A stretch of DNA of 64,000 bases. Origin: Massariosphaeria phaeospora (Eukaryota > Ascomycota > Dothideomycetes > Pleosporales). Positions 43,641 to 55,395 of this stretch are shown in pieces. The stretch is from assembly GCA_011032825.1 (NCBI GenBank), contig JAADJZ010000004.1, positions 1,178,001 to 1,242,000 on the forward strand. The letters are read 5' to 3'. The translations under genes were made by a program, and so were the position numbers. The notes under the pieces were generated by a model. The model did not search any database. It was not told the DNA's origin and worked only from the letters and a program-made list of their open reading frames with translations. Each line of letters opens with the position of its first letter. The stretch's first letter is position 1.

Positions 43641-46600
43641 CAGGATACCACGTGAATAGCATGGGTTTATACTTGGACGACTTGCCTGGCTTGCCTTTTC
43701 GATCCTTGGGCTTCCATATTCATGGCCACAGGTGCTCATTGTGTGGGTTTATGAGTAACTTGCTTTAGGGACAGCATAGCGGGTACGAATTCTCTGCGAG
43801 CAACTTCAATCCGCATATTTCTCAGTTCACTCTCACATATCTTGTCTATGGTTACGATGACAAGAAGTGGCCACCCGTATTTCAGACGTTAACCGTGTAT
43901 GATCTGGTTAGGCCTGGTTCCTAGTAACATTGCGCCCTCTGCTAGTAACCACTAAACTCTCCACCCACATTCCTAGTTAGCGACTACAATCGCGTGCGCG
44001 CATCTCCATGCCATTAGTTGATAGCTACTTATGTAAGCATCACATCGTCTAACCTCCAAACATGAGATTCGTTCACGTTCAGCATAGCCATGCTCCACAC
44101 TTCGATTGGATAGCCGGGCGCTAAATCCGTGATCCCGCGCCCCACGACTCGAGCACAACGGAGGCTTGAGCATTTCAGACCCACGGATTGTGATTCCTGC
44201 GCGGGCCGCAGAAGGTTGTGCAGCACACTGCATATCTATCTTCTTCCTAATCCATCGGTCCGCAAGACTGCCACGGCCCACGGAAGACGAAAGGACGTCG
44301 ATACTTTTCTTGAAAGCAAGCATCCCATCCCATCCTGGAAGGGTACGGAGCCGAAATACACGTACTTTACGCCCTGCTTCACAGCCTCGACTACCTAAAA
44401 TAAACTCAACTGCGGCATCGTGAACGTCACATACCTACCTAACACGTACACCTTGTGGGTTCACCAGTATGATGTTCTGCGTATTGAGACGCTATCGACG
44501 CTATTTTGGGCTTCGATATAGAGTTTGTAAGTTCATTTGATACCGAGCAGGAACGCCCCGGAGCTTAAAAAGAGACCGATTCTCGGACCGAGCACGAGCT
44601 CGAATGCAGGATTGAAGGACCCGTCGAGGGCGCGCTTGGCTATAGTGTTTCCCCAGGAAGAAGTCTGAACGTTTACATTGGGTTACCTTACCGCAAGCGA
44701 CTATATCTTCGTGACCCCGTCGGAGCTTTTGCACCTAGCCGCGAGGCTGAGTTCGAGTTGTACAAAGGTGCTGATAGGAAGAGAGCAAGCAGCACGCATC
44801 GGGATACCGAAGTCTACGCGCATTTCTGTTGAGAGCTCTAGACCCATCGAGTCAGGACTTTACGTGTTGACAAAGTGAGGAGTATCTGCCTTTCCTTTGG
44901 AATTCGAACGCTTTGCTTGCTTCGTAGCTCCAATAACCGCTGAGTTAGATATCTTCTCAATCGAGGTGAGCAGGCGTACAATGAGGGTAGGTAGGTCTAG
45001 GCCTATACCAGAATCACTTGGATAAGGACCATAGAGTCGTGGACCATAGGGGAACGCGCTACGGTATTTATCCTTACCCCTCGTCCTCCCTATCCGGTCG
45101 GCATGAACTAGCATCGGCGTCTTTCGCACGAGGTGGGCTGGTCGAGGGACTGGGGCTCCGACTCTCCGACCGTTCAGTGCGCCGTTCAGCTTCGTGATTC
45201 TAGCTGGGTAGTTCACAGTTTACAGAAACACTGCCTAGCTATGTAGACCTGGCAGTACCTATATCCCTCTCGTATTCCTTTATGCTGCTCATGCTTCCTC
45301 GCGAGCAGCCTTGTAAGGGGATAGCTAAGGGAGGCAAGGTTTACACGTGGTCTATACTACAAGGCCGCTATCAGATTACAATCTTATCATTCCCCTATTC
45401 GGTAAAGGACCACGCAAGGTAGCTATGTACGCACGCATCCTTCCGCAACCGCATAGCGATCCTGAATCATGCTAACAGTGCATTTGGAATCGAAGTGGAC
45501 ATTGATTTCGGCACTGCTCGATTGCATAATACCTCGAGGGAATCCATCGAGACTCGAGCGCGAACTGGGTAGCAAGGCACTCGTATATCGTACGTTCTCT
45601 TGATGTTCAGACGCACGTTCATCGTTGACATCTGTACTAGACCGCGCGCAGTCTAGCCTGCGGAATTCGCATCGCCGTCTAACCTACCCTCGTTAGCTCG
45701 TGTAGGCCCAACAAGGTAGGACTATCTTAAAGGGGTTAATTAGCGGCAGTTCCTGAGACGCATCCGCCATATAGGTTAGCTCGTCGAGGCCCGTGTGCTC
45801 GGGTCCCGGCGTCTCGTCCCACCTCCTGTGAACGGGGCTTGCACGTGCGTGGATAAAAGTCCACTGCTTCTAGCGCCCTTCTAGAAGGCGAATTGACGCT
45901 TGGGTTGAAACCTGAGGCTGGCTGGCCGCTGCACTGCACTGCACTGCATGGCATGCGACCGCTTACGGACCGACCAGCCCATGCAGCATCTTTGATGCAG
46001 TGAGCATGTGGTGCAAATTGGCCACCCCCAGCTTCCCCGGCGCTGCGCATATTATCGATTGGCAGATGCTGGGAAATGCGTGGCCACCCATGTGGGGGAC
46101 CAGCACCGGTGCGATGGGAGCGCTGCAGCGAGTCAGTCAATGGAACTTGGACGCCATCCGCATTCGGCATCCTGCTCGCAGAAGAGATGGGCGCATACTG
46201 TATTGATGCTGTACGACCCGCAAATGCTGACCATGTGGTGCTGTTTGGTGAACGAGTGTTTGCCTTGTAACGCGCTGCGCGGTGGACACTCAAAATCAAT
46301 CGCATGAATCGAGGAAATGTAGAGCTGAGCTGGTGGTACCGATACGGGGTGTGGACGTTGAACGGACATGGGGCGTCGAAGCTGCTAACGCATGATGAGC
46401 TCATGCGGAACCCACAGCCAGTGCATCCACGCGCTTTTTCCTCCAGACCAGACAGGGCACCTGCAATCGCATAAGCTGCGCTTGCGCGGTGTGTGGCGAA
46501 CGAAAAAGTCGATGCGAAACGAGGCGATGCGAAACGAATCGAATCGAAACGCAACGGCGGAGAATACATGGCTCGCGCACCTTCTAGAATGCGACTAGAA

Positions 46601-48643
46601 GCCTGCCTTCTTTCCTTCTCCTGCGGTGCGGCCTCGGCCTCCCTTCCAGACGGCGCGGAGCCGGAAGCCACCAGCGCACGCGGCGAACAGCAATGCATGC
46701 CAGCCACTTGGCTGCAGACACGGCCGCCGTGTAACGTGTTGAATGGCCCCCAGGGCAGCCGTCTGCAGGCTATTGGCCTCGTTGATTCCCGAATTCCGAG
46801 CGCCGCGTGGTTGACAGAACATGGGATGGGGCCATGGGCCGACTCCGCGAGCGGCTAAGCGAAGTCTGGGGTGGGTGGGTGAGGCTGGCGGCTGATCGAG
46901 ATCCCGATCCAGATCAGTGCCATGGGGGCCAATGGGACGGGGGAAGCGCTGAGCTGAGCGAAGGGGGATCTTCAGTGAGGGACCACTTGAAAGGGAGTTT
47001 GCGCGATGAGCCGGCTGGCGTGGCGTGTTACAGGTGGGTGGAGGTGAGCGCCCAGCAGAAAGGGTTGCAGGTAGGTAGGTGGCCATAGACTGGCATTTGG
47101 TCCCTGCAGCTGCGTAGTCGGTGCGCGATACCGTTTCCAGCCGTGGGTGGCTTGCTCCGCAGCCTCAACTTTGGGGCTTGATGTTTCTTATCTGCGTCTT
47201 GGGGTCGTCGATGGCTGGTCGGGTACGGCTCGTTTACGAAAATCTTGAGCCTGCATATGAGGTGGCTGCTTTGGGCTGATTGATGGTGGTGGAGCCGAGC
47301 TGCTCTTTGCCTCTGATTCTGCCTTTGGGTACGATATTAGATCAGCAGGGGCACAGGATGCGGCGATGCGGCTTTGAGACATCAAGGCGTTGCTCGGACT
47401 GTGGGTGCTTTTGTGGGACATGGCGAAGTTTGTTTGGAGTGCGTTGGATACGACCATGTGCTGAGGGATTATCTAAGTAGGTTTTGTTTGAATCGAAACT
47501 TCATCGATGCAGGTACTTGACGACGTGCATGTGGCTATGGCGAATTCCTCTTCGACATTGCTAGGTGGTTGAACTGGTATGCAATCAACCTGGAAGCCTC
47601 TGCGTCTTCTCTGTCGTGTGCGCACCGCACGCTGTTGGAAAGCCAGATGATACGGTGTTTTTTTGAAACACTAGTTGATTGCAAGAGTCTTTGTAGAAGG
47701 AAGATGTGTGAAGAGACTTGCTCTATGATAATGTAATTGAAGTCAAGACGTCGTGGTAGGATGAGACTCTGAACTTGGGATATTGCATTAAAACTTTGAG
47801 TGGCTGACTACCTTAAACATTACGCACTATAGAGGATCACTCTCCTTTCTGCTGATTTCGACTCCAGACTAGGTTTACTATATTGTAGGTAAAGTCCTAA
47901 CTGAAAACTTATTTTAGAAACTTAAGCCCAGAGTCCTAGCTTATTAGTAATCAATCATAGAAGCTAGGTATGAGGAGATTCGACTACATAGCGAGTAGTC
48001 TCAGCCTAATCTAGACCCACAGTGGGGTATTATTGTTGCATAGAAGCTAGGTATGTCTACTTCCTTAACCGTAGGCTAGTGTAACGACTCTATCATTGAT
48101 ACTCTACATGCCTTCTTTTAACGACGATGTCTATGCAGCTCATAGAGTCTTTTTGGACTGAGAGTTATACGGTACATGGGCGCAACTGACGCTGTATTTG
48201 GTTAATCTCTTATACATGAGTAATAGTGAAAACGTATTCTGTAGGTCGAAATTAATAGGTAAGTCAAGATGAGAAAAGCCGAACTGGACTACTATGAGAA
48301 CAACTCTGGTAGGGCGTATGTCTAAAGCAGGCTTCCATCTCACATACGGACTCTAGATACAAGTTCCAACCTGAATAATGAATTATACTGTTAGGAAATG
48401 GAAGGACTACAAACATGACCCGGCCAATATTGCTAGGATAAGCACTCTGGGTGATAATATGTATAACATTTCGCCGCATCAAATTCATAGAAAAATAAGT
48501 ACTGCAGTACTTTCTAACTGATACCATGTAACGTCGTCACCTAGGAGAATGAAGATTACCTAAACAGCCAAAGTCTTGCATGCAGACTGCAACAACCGTG
48601 TACCGGTCCGTGATATCCGAAGTTACTGATATGCCTACCAAGT
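43641..48643. other. Five-kilobase gene desert between convergent genes
   Basis: No coding region is supported. The longest frame (45736-46707, minus, 323 codons) has scrambled composition and no domain. An inverted repeat pair with the word CCTTCTAGAA lies at about 45867-45891 and 46577-46601. A fragment of the LTR-like repeat (GGGGATAGCTAAGGGA) lies at about 45317. A 17-bp direct repeat CATAGAAGCTAGGTATG occurs near 47955 and 48040. The segment 47.7-48.5 kb is AT-richer, like old repeat DNA. Confidence 0.5.
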
Positions 48644-50661
48644 CTAGCACACCCCCATCGGGATCTGAAAGTCGTTCGTCCTCGCCTTTTTTCCAGCGTC
48701 ATACCTTGCCGACAAGCCCAAACCCCTCTTTGCAAAACCCTTCCAAATCGCGCACCTGTTCGTCCCCTTCGTCAACGCAACATCCGCATCGAGAATCGCA
48801 TCTCTGGCAGTAAGAAAGTTCGGATTGCATGGCTGAAGCGCCAGGCCATCGAGAACAAGCTTCATAGCAAGATATTTGCCATCGGTGGGGACGCCATTCT
48901 TGTCGAATACGGGAAATTCGGCGTTGTTCTTGCCGTGCTTGTCGATCAGGTTCCAGAGTACTTCGTGCAGCATCGAGGCCCAGACTGTGCCAATCGAGTG
49001 GGTACTCAGGGGAACCGCTTTGACTATTGCATCAACGTCGGCGTAGACGTGCGGGTTTACTTTCGTGTCGGTTGTGTAGAAGTACTTGCGGAGTCCCTCT
49101 GGTCTGCCTGTCACCCACGCGGCGATCGCGTAGGGCGTGTTGCGCGTGTGCTGGGGCCTTATGCGGATGGCATTGGCGTAGAAATCGCTCCAGCCCTCCC
49201 CCATGCCGCCGGCCTCGGCGGTGTTCAGACAATTGGGGTTTGTCGGTCCGCCCGTCAGGCGGCTGGAAAGCCCGTGAGTATATTCGTGAATGACGACACC
49301 GCTATCGAAACAACTGTCGCGGTGTGGCGTGGTGTTATCAAACATGAACATTTTCATGCGCCCGGGAGTGCCGTCAGGAGAAGAGATGAAACCGGCGTTG
49401 TTCATCCCAGAGCCGTCTTGGGAATTGAGGATAACGAAATCACCGCCTTTTCCACCGTCACCGTTGTTGTTGAGTTCGAAGTTGCCGGCTCGTTCGTTGA
49501 AACCGAGTTTATGTAACAGGTCGTGATATTTGTTGACCGTGTAGAAGAGCTGGGTGGTTGAGGCGGCCGCGTATTTCGACTGATCGGTCTCGTCCAATGA
49601 ATACGGATACTCGAACTTCCAGTCAGGGCTAACAGGGCGGGGTTTGTGAATATAGTCGTCAGTACCGTCGTGGTTGTTATGCGCAACGGCGTTGTTGCCC
49701 GAAGTTGTTCCGTTTCTCTGGTCATGCCAGCCGAACTCACTCGCAACCGGATCGCTGGGGTTAGTGACAACGATACGGCTGCCCTCGGTGGGGTCATTGA
49801 CCCCCCATGGGCTGACATAGATTAGCATTGCTTTAAGATTCCTCGGGGTTCTCACATACTAGACTTTGTAGGTGACATCCGCTGCATAATCCACCACGCC
49901 GTGAATCTGCTCTTCTACCTGAGCGTCGACGTATGTAACAAGCCAGTTGCTAGAAATGTCCGTCTCCACCCTCCAAGCCAGCGCGAGATTTCTCTCAGAA
50001 GTTTGGACGTAGACAAGTCGTGCCATCGGCTCTTTTACAGTCCCGGTAGTCTGTTTGATAACAAAGGTTTTGTATTCCTCCTTCGGCTCGGCAGTAGCCT
50101 GGTCGGCCTGGACGGGAAGTTGAAGTACGGTGACCGCAGATTTCAAAGCGGCGGCTGGATCAACGGTGGCTCTCTTCGTGAGTGAGGATACCCTACCCTT
50201 GTAGAACGAGTTTCCGTATGAAAAGACTTCACCGTTACGGCCAATCTACTTCATGTCAGTGATGGTTTTCATTTCTGGGTGAACCAAATAGATGAATGAC
50301 CTACGTTCACGTTGAAGTCGGCATTGTCGATGTCAAGCTCATTAGCTGTCTGTTTGAAGTAGAAATGGGTGACCCCGTTATCCCCGCTGTAGTGGTCCTC
50401 CGCTAAACGAAATGTTGCACCAGGTACAGCGGTTTTGACCAGGTTAGTAGCAGTGTCCCGTGGATCAGCCCGCTTAAGGAGTTTGTTGATGGACGGGTTG
50501 ATCTCTACATCGGTGGAGTTTGCGTACTCTGTCTTCAAGACCATGCGGAAAGCATTGAGATCGACTGCTCTTCTGTGCAAGGTTTGCGAGTGAGGAGCCG
50601 TAGGGTGTGCATCGATAATGACAGCCAATGAAGCCGACAAGGTAAGGAGAAAGGATCGCAT
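48644..50661 (-). CDS. Extracellular metalloprotease, fungalysin (M36)
   Basis: Exons 50661-50305, 50245-49860 and 49811-48644 (introns 59 and 48 nt) give 636 residues, the usual fungalysin length. It is a secreted zinc protease made as a preproprotein: signal peptide [18 protein letters not shown], an FTP-type propeptide ([19 protein letters not shown]), a second propeptide part, and the catalytic domain from about residue 247 ([13 protein letters not shown]). The zinc site is [14 protein letters not shown] with the downstream ligand in [10 protein letters not shown]. Intron 2 interrupts the Tyr codon at the pro/mature junction, and only splicing restores YPWGVNDP. A TATAAAG box lies at 50745-50751, about 85 bp upstream of the ATG. 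Such enzymes degrade elastin, collagen and plant proteins outside the cell. Confidence 0.95.
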
Positions 50662-52979
50662 CTTGAGTCAATAGAGGATACTGTGGATCTTGGAGAAAAG
50701 GAATTCCAACGTATACGGAAACTACACACGGTTATGCGGCCTTGCTTTATACTCACGTCTTATCTTACCTTGTCCGCTTCGGCTACATACTACTCGCTCT
50801 GCTTTTCCAGATCTTCATGCGGTGTTACTCGCAACATGTATGCATGTCAGCAGCTCGTGGACTGCCTGTTCCGGTCATGTAGGCCTGTTTGCCAGCAGCG
50901 TGTCATCCTAAATAGGATTTCACGGACTGACACCCCGTATTGGGCACTATACATTGCGAGCTTCGAAAGATTAGTCGAGGGGCAGGATCTAGAACTGGCG
51001 CCTACTCAGGACTCGCGGTCTTGTTTCCCGACCCGCTCCCGCTTACTAGTTAGGGAATGGTCCTCGGGGATCTCAACGAAGCCACACTCAATATGAACGT
51101 CCACACGCTAACGGTTATACGTATAGTGATAGACTCCTTGGATACACACCAGTTCAGAAGAACAAGTGTGTAGGAGGGAAGAACAGGGTTCCAAGACGCC
51201 GAGTAGCCACAACACCACTTGATTCTTTACAGTTGTTATATCGTGTAAACTCCAATGACCCATTTGACTTGCTGTCCCCATGTTCTTGTGGATTAGGCTG
51301 ATCGCTTATCTGAGGATATGCCATGACACCGTGAGGATTGTGCGTGATGAGCGGCTACTGTTCCCGAGGAAATGCTAGTCTTTTGACCTGCCTTTCTGAG
51401 TAAAAACCCGGGACTCATCATTGATGTTGCATCCAACCTCACCTCTGTTACAAGGTTGTCCCGCCTCCACGTGGCCTGGCGGCTATGGCGTAGATACCGC
51501 AGAATCAGGGTGGTATCATGCGACGTATAAGGCGCCCAGTGGGATAATATGTCGTCAGATGTAAGGAGAGACGGAACGAGGTGTTTTGGTAACAGGTGAG
51601 AGGTTGGAGGAAGCTCTGCGGGAGCGCGGTGTTGGTATCGGCCAGGAAAAGGCTAGTCAAGTAAGCGCAGACAGCACCTTCCATTTAGCTATGGAAAACG
51701 CGACGAATTCACTATCCTAATCGAGTACCTACATGGTCAGTTAGATGCATGCGGAAGCTCTCCTCATGACGAAGTCTGGACGCTCATCGAGCATCGGCAG
51801 GATCGCCTCCACAGATGAACCAGCTTCAACGTCGAGGAAGAGGAGGTCCGTTGCAAAGGATCTTAAGTCACTCTTGTAGTAGTAGGAAAGTCGAAAAGGA
51901 ACAACTATCAGAATGAACAAGACATTACGACCACGAAAAAGCTCCCGGTAGTCGAATTTCGGAGCCGGGCTCAATACTCAATTTCCAGGCATAGTTTCCA
52001 AAGGATACGAGATATTGACTCACAAAAGATGATGCAACCGACCAGGTCTCTCATGATATATTTGGCAGCGTCTTCATGAGGAAGCTTTCGCATCGACATG
52101 TTCCTCTTTCAACTGTAGTAGCTCAGCTATTTGGGGTCTTGCATACGATAAAGGGTGAATCTTCTAGCGAGCATGGCAGCTTCCCCGTCCTGACCAACTC
52201 GAGGGCTTCCAGTGCTAGACGGCCAACGTTCACGCTCTTAATCTTAAGAACAGCGAAGGGTCACCCGGAAAGGATTGCCGTATGGAGGACATGAACCAAT
52301 GAACGGCTGCGCTTTCCTGTTCTTGCAGATTCCCAACAGCGCGAGCGAGCCGAGCCGGGATGAAGTTGGACATGCTTCTGAATGGACGCACTCCACAGCA
52401 GGAGGGAGCTGTAAAACGGCTCTACGGACATACTCAGGTCATCCTAATTCGTGTCCTGTTCAGACTCCGAAAGTGGCAGAGCACTTGTCTTGAAGTGCCA
52501 TTCTCACCCTTTGGGAAGGTTACCGACATCATCCTTTCGTGCGAGTCCGTCGCAGGTTCGAAACTCCGCGCGGACGGATAAGCACAGCTTATACGCCTAA
52601 AAAAGCAGGCGCGGGTATGACGATTTCAAAACGGCTGCGAATGGTCGTAGAATTGCTGTCGCAGCGGTGCGAGATGCGTGGTGGGTTTCGAGTGGTTCTG
52701 AAACTTCCGAGCTATAGGCTATGGCGGTGGAGGCCTACCGACCGGTCCGGGGATTTTAGGCCTAGTCCGTCCGTCCCTCCGACCGGTCCGCATTGAACGC
52801 GGGGCTATGCGACATCTGTATGGTATGCCTGTGATGATTTCTTTCCCTCTACAGAGGAGTCAAAGATATAATATGATGCCTTTCGTGAGAAGCATCATCC
52901 AAACATCACCTTCCTCTTCATACTTTATTATCAGTCTTCCACTCCATTGCCTGCGATATCTCCCACCGCCACTGCAACA
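50662..52979. other. Divergent intergenic region, 2.3 kb
   Basis: Includes the fungalysin promoter (TATAAAG at 50745-50751) and the upstream region of the four-span membrane protein. A 77-codon frame at 51741-51974 (minus) reads like protein in part (FDYRELFRGRNVLFILIV) but matches nothing I know. The word CCGACCGGTCCG occurs twice (52737-52748 and 52782-52793) about 200 bp upstream of the membrane-protein ATG and could be a regulator site. Confidence 0.45.
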
Positions 52980-53726
52980 ATGGCTTTCACTGACCCTCTG
53001 CAAACCCTCGGCCTCTGCATTGCAGTGCTCATCTTCGGCCTCCCCGTTGCGGCCATCGCAATATTCTTTGAAAAAGTCTTTGTGCCGAACGTCGTTCTGG
53101 GCACCAAAGAAATCGACATCGGCCCCGGCGGCACGAAAACTATCACGTTCGACCTAATGACCGGATCTGAAGACGCCGTCTTTGCTGGGGCATACATATC
53201 TATCATCTCTTCGCTCCTTATCGCCGGCGGCATCGTACTAGTGCGACACATAAGCAAACACAGTGTCTGGGGCTGGGTTGCGTTTGGCTCGGCCTCGGCC
53301 AATGTGCTGGGTCAGATTGCATGTGTGGCAGCTGCCTTCATCTTCCACGGTCGGTATCCGGAAGCGACATCAACTGAGCAGGTGAGGTTCGAAGGGGGTA
53401 GCTACAACACTGGTGGGACCTTGTTCACGCGGGAGAGCTGGGCGTGTACGATGAAAAATCTTTACTCGGATAGAGAGGGCGTGTGGGCTAGCAAAGCTTG
53501 CACCAACCTGGTATGTTTGGCCCTAGTGGTTTCAATAACGAAGATGTCCAGCTGATTCCATCAGGCAACCGGCAGATACATGACGATCGCTCTAGTGGTA
53601 TGTTCTGGGCTACTTTCGATCATTTCCTACTGGCAGATCCGCCAATCCGGTGGTCTGGCTTGGCTATTCGCCAGGAGAGGCGATACGAACGCGCCAAAGG
53701 GGGAGTTCACGGATCTCGAGAAGTAG
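52980..53726 (+). CDS. Four-span membrane protein, unknown function
   Basis: Exons 52980-53510 and 53565-53726 with a 54-nt intron give 230 residues. The ATG at 52980 (ACAATGGCT) is preferred over one 33 bp upstream because the hydrophobic N-terminus begins there. Four hydrophobic segments are visible: LGLCIAVLIFGLPVAAIAIF, FAGAYISIISSLLIAGGIVL, GWVAFGSASANVLGQIACVA, and after the intron MTIALVVCSGLLSIISYW. The loop between spans 3 and 4 has two Cys residues (ESWACTMKN, SKACTN) that could pair. The tail is short and charged. The layout recalls tetraspan proteins such as the SUR7/claudin-like group, but the family motifs are not evident. Found in many moulds, I believe, but unnamed. Confidence 0.82.
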
Positions 53727-54552
53727 AGTGTTGGGGTTCTCGAGTGCGTCTAACCAACGCTGTTTCATTCTTATGTCCATCACTTTTGTTCAGATAAAAT
53801 CCAGGACAAAGCTACTACATCGGCCCAATCTTTGTTCCAGCTGTTCCCATGGAGACTGATTCGGGTATGAAGTAGACAGCCTAGCAGGCAGCGTTAATTT
53901 TTTTTAAATCCCGAGGACAATGGGCAATACTATAAGTGAAATAACTTGACTGCCAACTTTTGTAACTGGTTCGCGACTGAGCGACATCGATATCGTTGCT
54001 TATTCGCTCTTTCTACCCTTCCTCCCTCTTTCTGGCTGTCTACGTCTTTCCCTTCGTGACTGCTATTTTGCTCGACACCGCCGTTCACACTCCAGCCTCT
54101 TCTACATCATCCTGCTATGTGTGGCTGAGTGGGACGCGGGTGATTCATAGCGTAAGACGGCCGTGGACAGGAAATGTACCACCTGACGGGATCGTTTGTC
54201 CAAGAATATCCTCATGCGGTCCACGGGTGTCACTTCATAACGTGACTAGTGTGAGCAGATGTGGGTGTCTGTTGGCCAAAAAGGGCAAAGCGCACCGACT
54301 AAGACCTTCACGGGCCCGGGTATCCAAGAACGAGGCCAATCCTGGGCAAAGCGTATAACTTGTTTACAACACCAAAGCTTAATTAGACGTTGCTACGCAG
54401 CACATAGTCCAGTATCCCAAACCCTCACTCCACACAAGCCGGAACTCCGCGGTCTGGCGGTGTAAGATTCTCGGAGTGAACGCCTACTCCTAATTCGCTA
54501 GACACAAGAATTGGGTACCTAGGGGTCTGATCGTGGTGGAACTGAGCGGGCT
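53727..54552. other. Convergent intergenic region
   Basis: Tail-to-tail spacer between the membrane protein and the phosphoribosyltransferase-like gene. Short frames on the plus strand look accidental. Nothing else is supported. Confidence 0.45.
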
Positions 54553-55395
54553 TCAGATGATGCTCTCCCTCGCTTTGACCTCCCATAGTAAGAACTTAAA
54601 GTTCTCTCGGTATTCGACCCTATCGTAATAACGACTCCCGATGACACAGTCAAGTAGTAAGTGGGCGAAGTCATCGTCCTGCCGTCTCAAGAATTGACAA
54701 AACTCAACGTGCTCGCGGCTCATCACGTCCTTTACAACCCTGTTGTTCATGCAAAACTTCCCACTCTGTGCAAGTGCCTCGATCTCTTTGAAAGAGGAGA
54801 CCCCGGCCGAGTTGAGACGATGTTCAATGGTCGGGCTGATGCTATGATTCGTGACCTCTGCAAAGTACACAAAGAAGACGCGGTTGACGAGATTAGCCTC
54901 GCGTAACATGCGCTTGATCCGCTCTTCGTGGCTACCAGTGACGCGCATATCGTCAAGTACGATAATGGTCTGGCCTGCGACGCGCTCGCGGTCAATCTGG
55001 AATCGAGCTTTGTTCATGAGTCGCGCTCGAGTCGTCGCATCCTGCGTGGCATAGTCGACAGTGTACGACATGCTACGATAGATGTCAACCTTGTGCGCCG
55101 GGTTGCATTTGTGTGACACCAGATAGCGGTTCAGGTAGGAGACGAAGTGGCTGCGCAAGCCATAGGCCGCACTAGGCGTGTACTCGTAGGAGACGGCTAC
55201 GGAAAACTCGGTGGAAGAATCCTGGATTAAACCGAGTACGTTGGCGGTGAAGGCTTTCGCCAATTCAATCCCGAAGCGATGGCTTATCCTGTCATCACCG
55301 AACTTAAATCGGCTGTATTCTTTGGGCGAGAAGCTTAGTGTCGACGGTTCGTCAGATGTTATTTTGTGCAAGGAATACACAGATAACTGGGCCAT
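54553..55395 (-). CDS. Phosphoribosyltransferase-fold protein
   Basis: An intronless frame of 280 residues from the ATG at 55395. The middle carries the type I phosphoribosyltransferase PRPP-binding signature QTIIVLDDMRVTGSHEERI (hydrophobic strand, two acidic residues, then T-G). Before it stand FSVAVSYEYTPSAAYGLR and a hood-like N-terminal part; after it a helical C-terminal domain of about 90 residues (HVEFCQFLRRQDDDFAHLLL). It does not match adenine, hypoxanthine, uracil or orotate PRTases in length or flanking motifs. The nearest idea is the group of stand-alone PRTases found in bacteria beside stress genes and in some fungi. Substrate unknown. It is divergent from the kelch gene. Confidence 0.82.
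   Translation of the reverse strand: MAQLSVYSLHKITSDEPSTLSFSPKEYSRFKFGDDRISHRFGIELAKAFTANVLGLIQDSSTEFSVAVSYEYTPSAAYGLRSHFVSYLNRYLVSHKCNPAHKVDIYRSMSYTVDYATQDATTRARLMNKARFQIDRERVAGQTIIVLDDMRVTGSHEERIKRMLREANLVNRVFFVYFAEVTNHSISPTIEHRLNSAGVSSFKEIEALAQSGKFCMNNRVVKDVMSREHVEFCQFLRRQDDDFAHLLLDCVIGSRYYDRVEYRENFKFLLWEVKARESII

Noticed and set aside
44880..44965. Minus-strand GTTCGAATTCC with an upstream D-arm-like word
   Set aside because: The T stem does not pair and no acceptor stem is found.
45736..46707. 323-codon open frame on the minus strand
   Set aside because: No domain, erratic composition, overlaps several other open frames on both strands, and lies in GC-rich DNA where long chance frames are expected.
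52450..52585. tRNA-like pieces: a GCACTT..AAGTGC hairpin and GGTTCGAA
   Set aside because: The acceptor stem and T stem do not pair, and the spacing does not fit a cloverleaf. At most a decayed tRNA-derived repeat.
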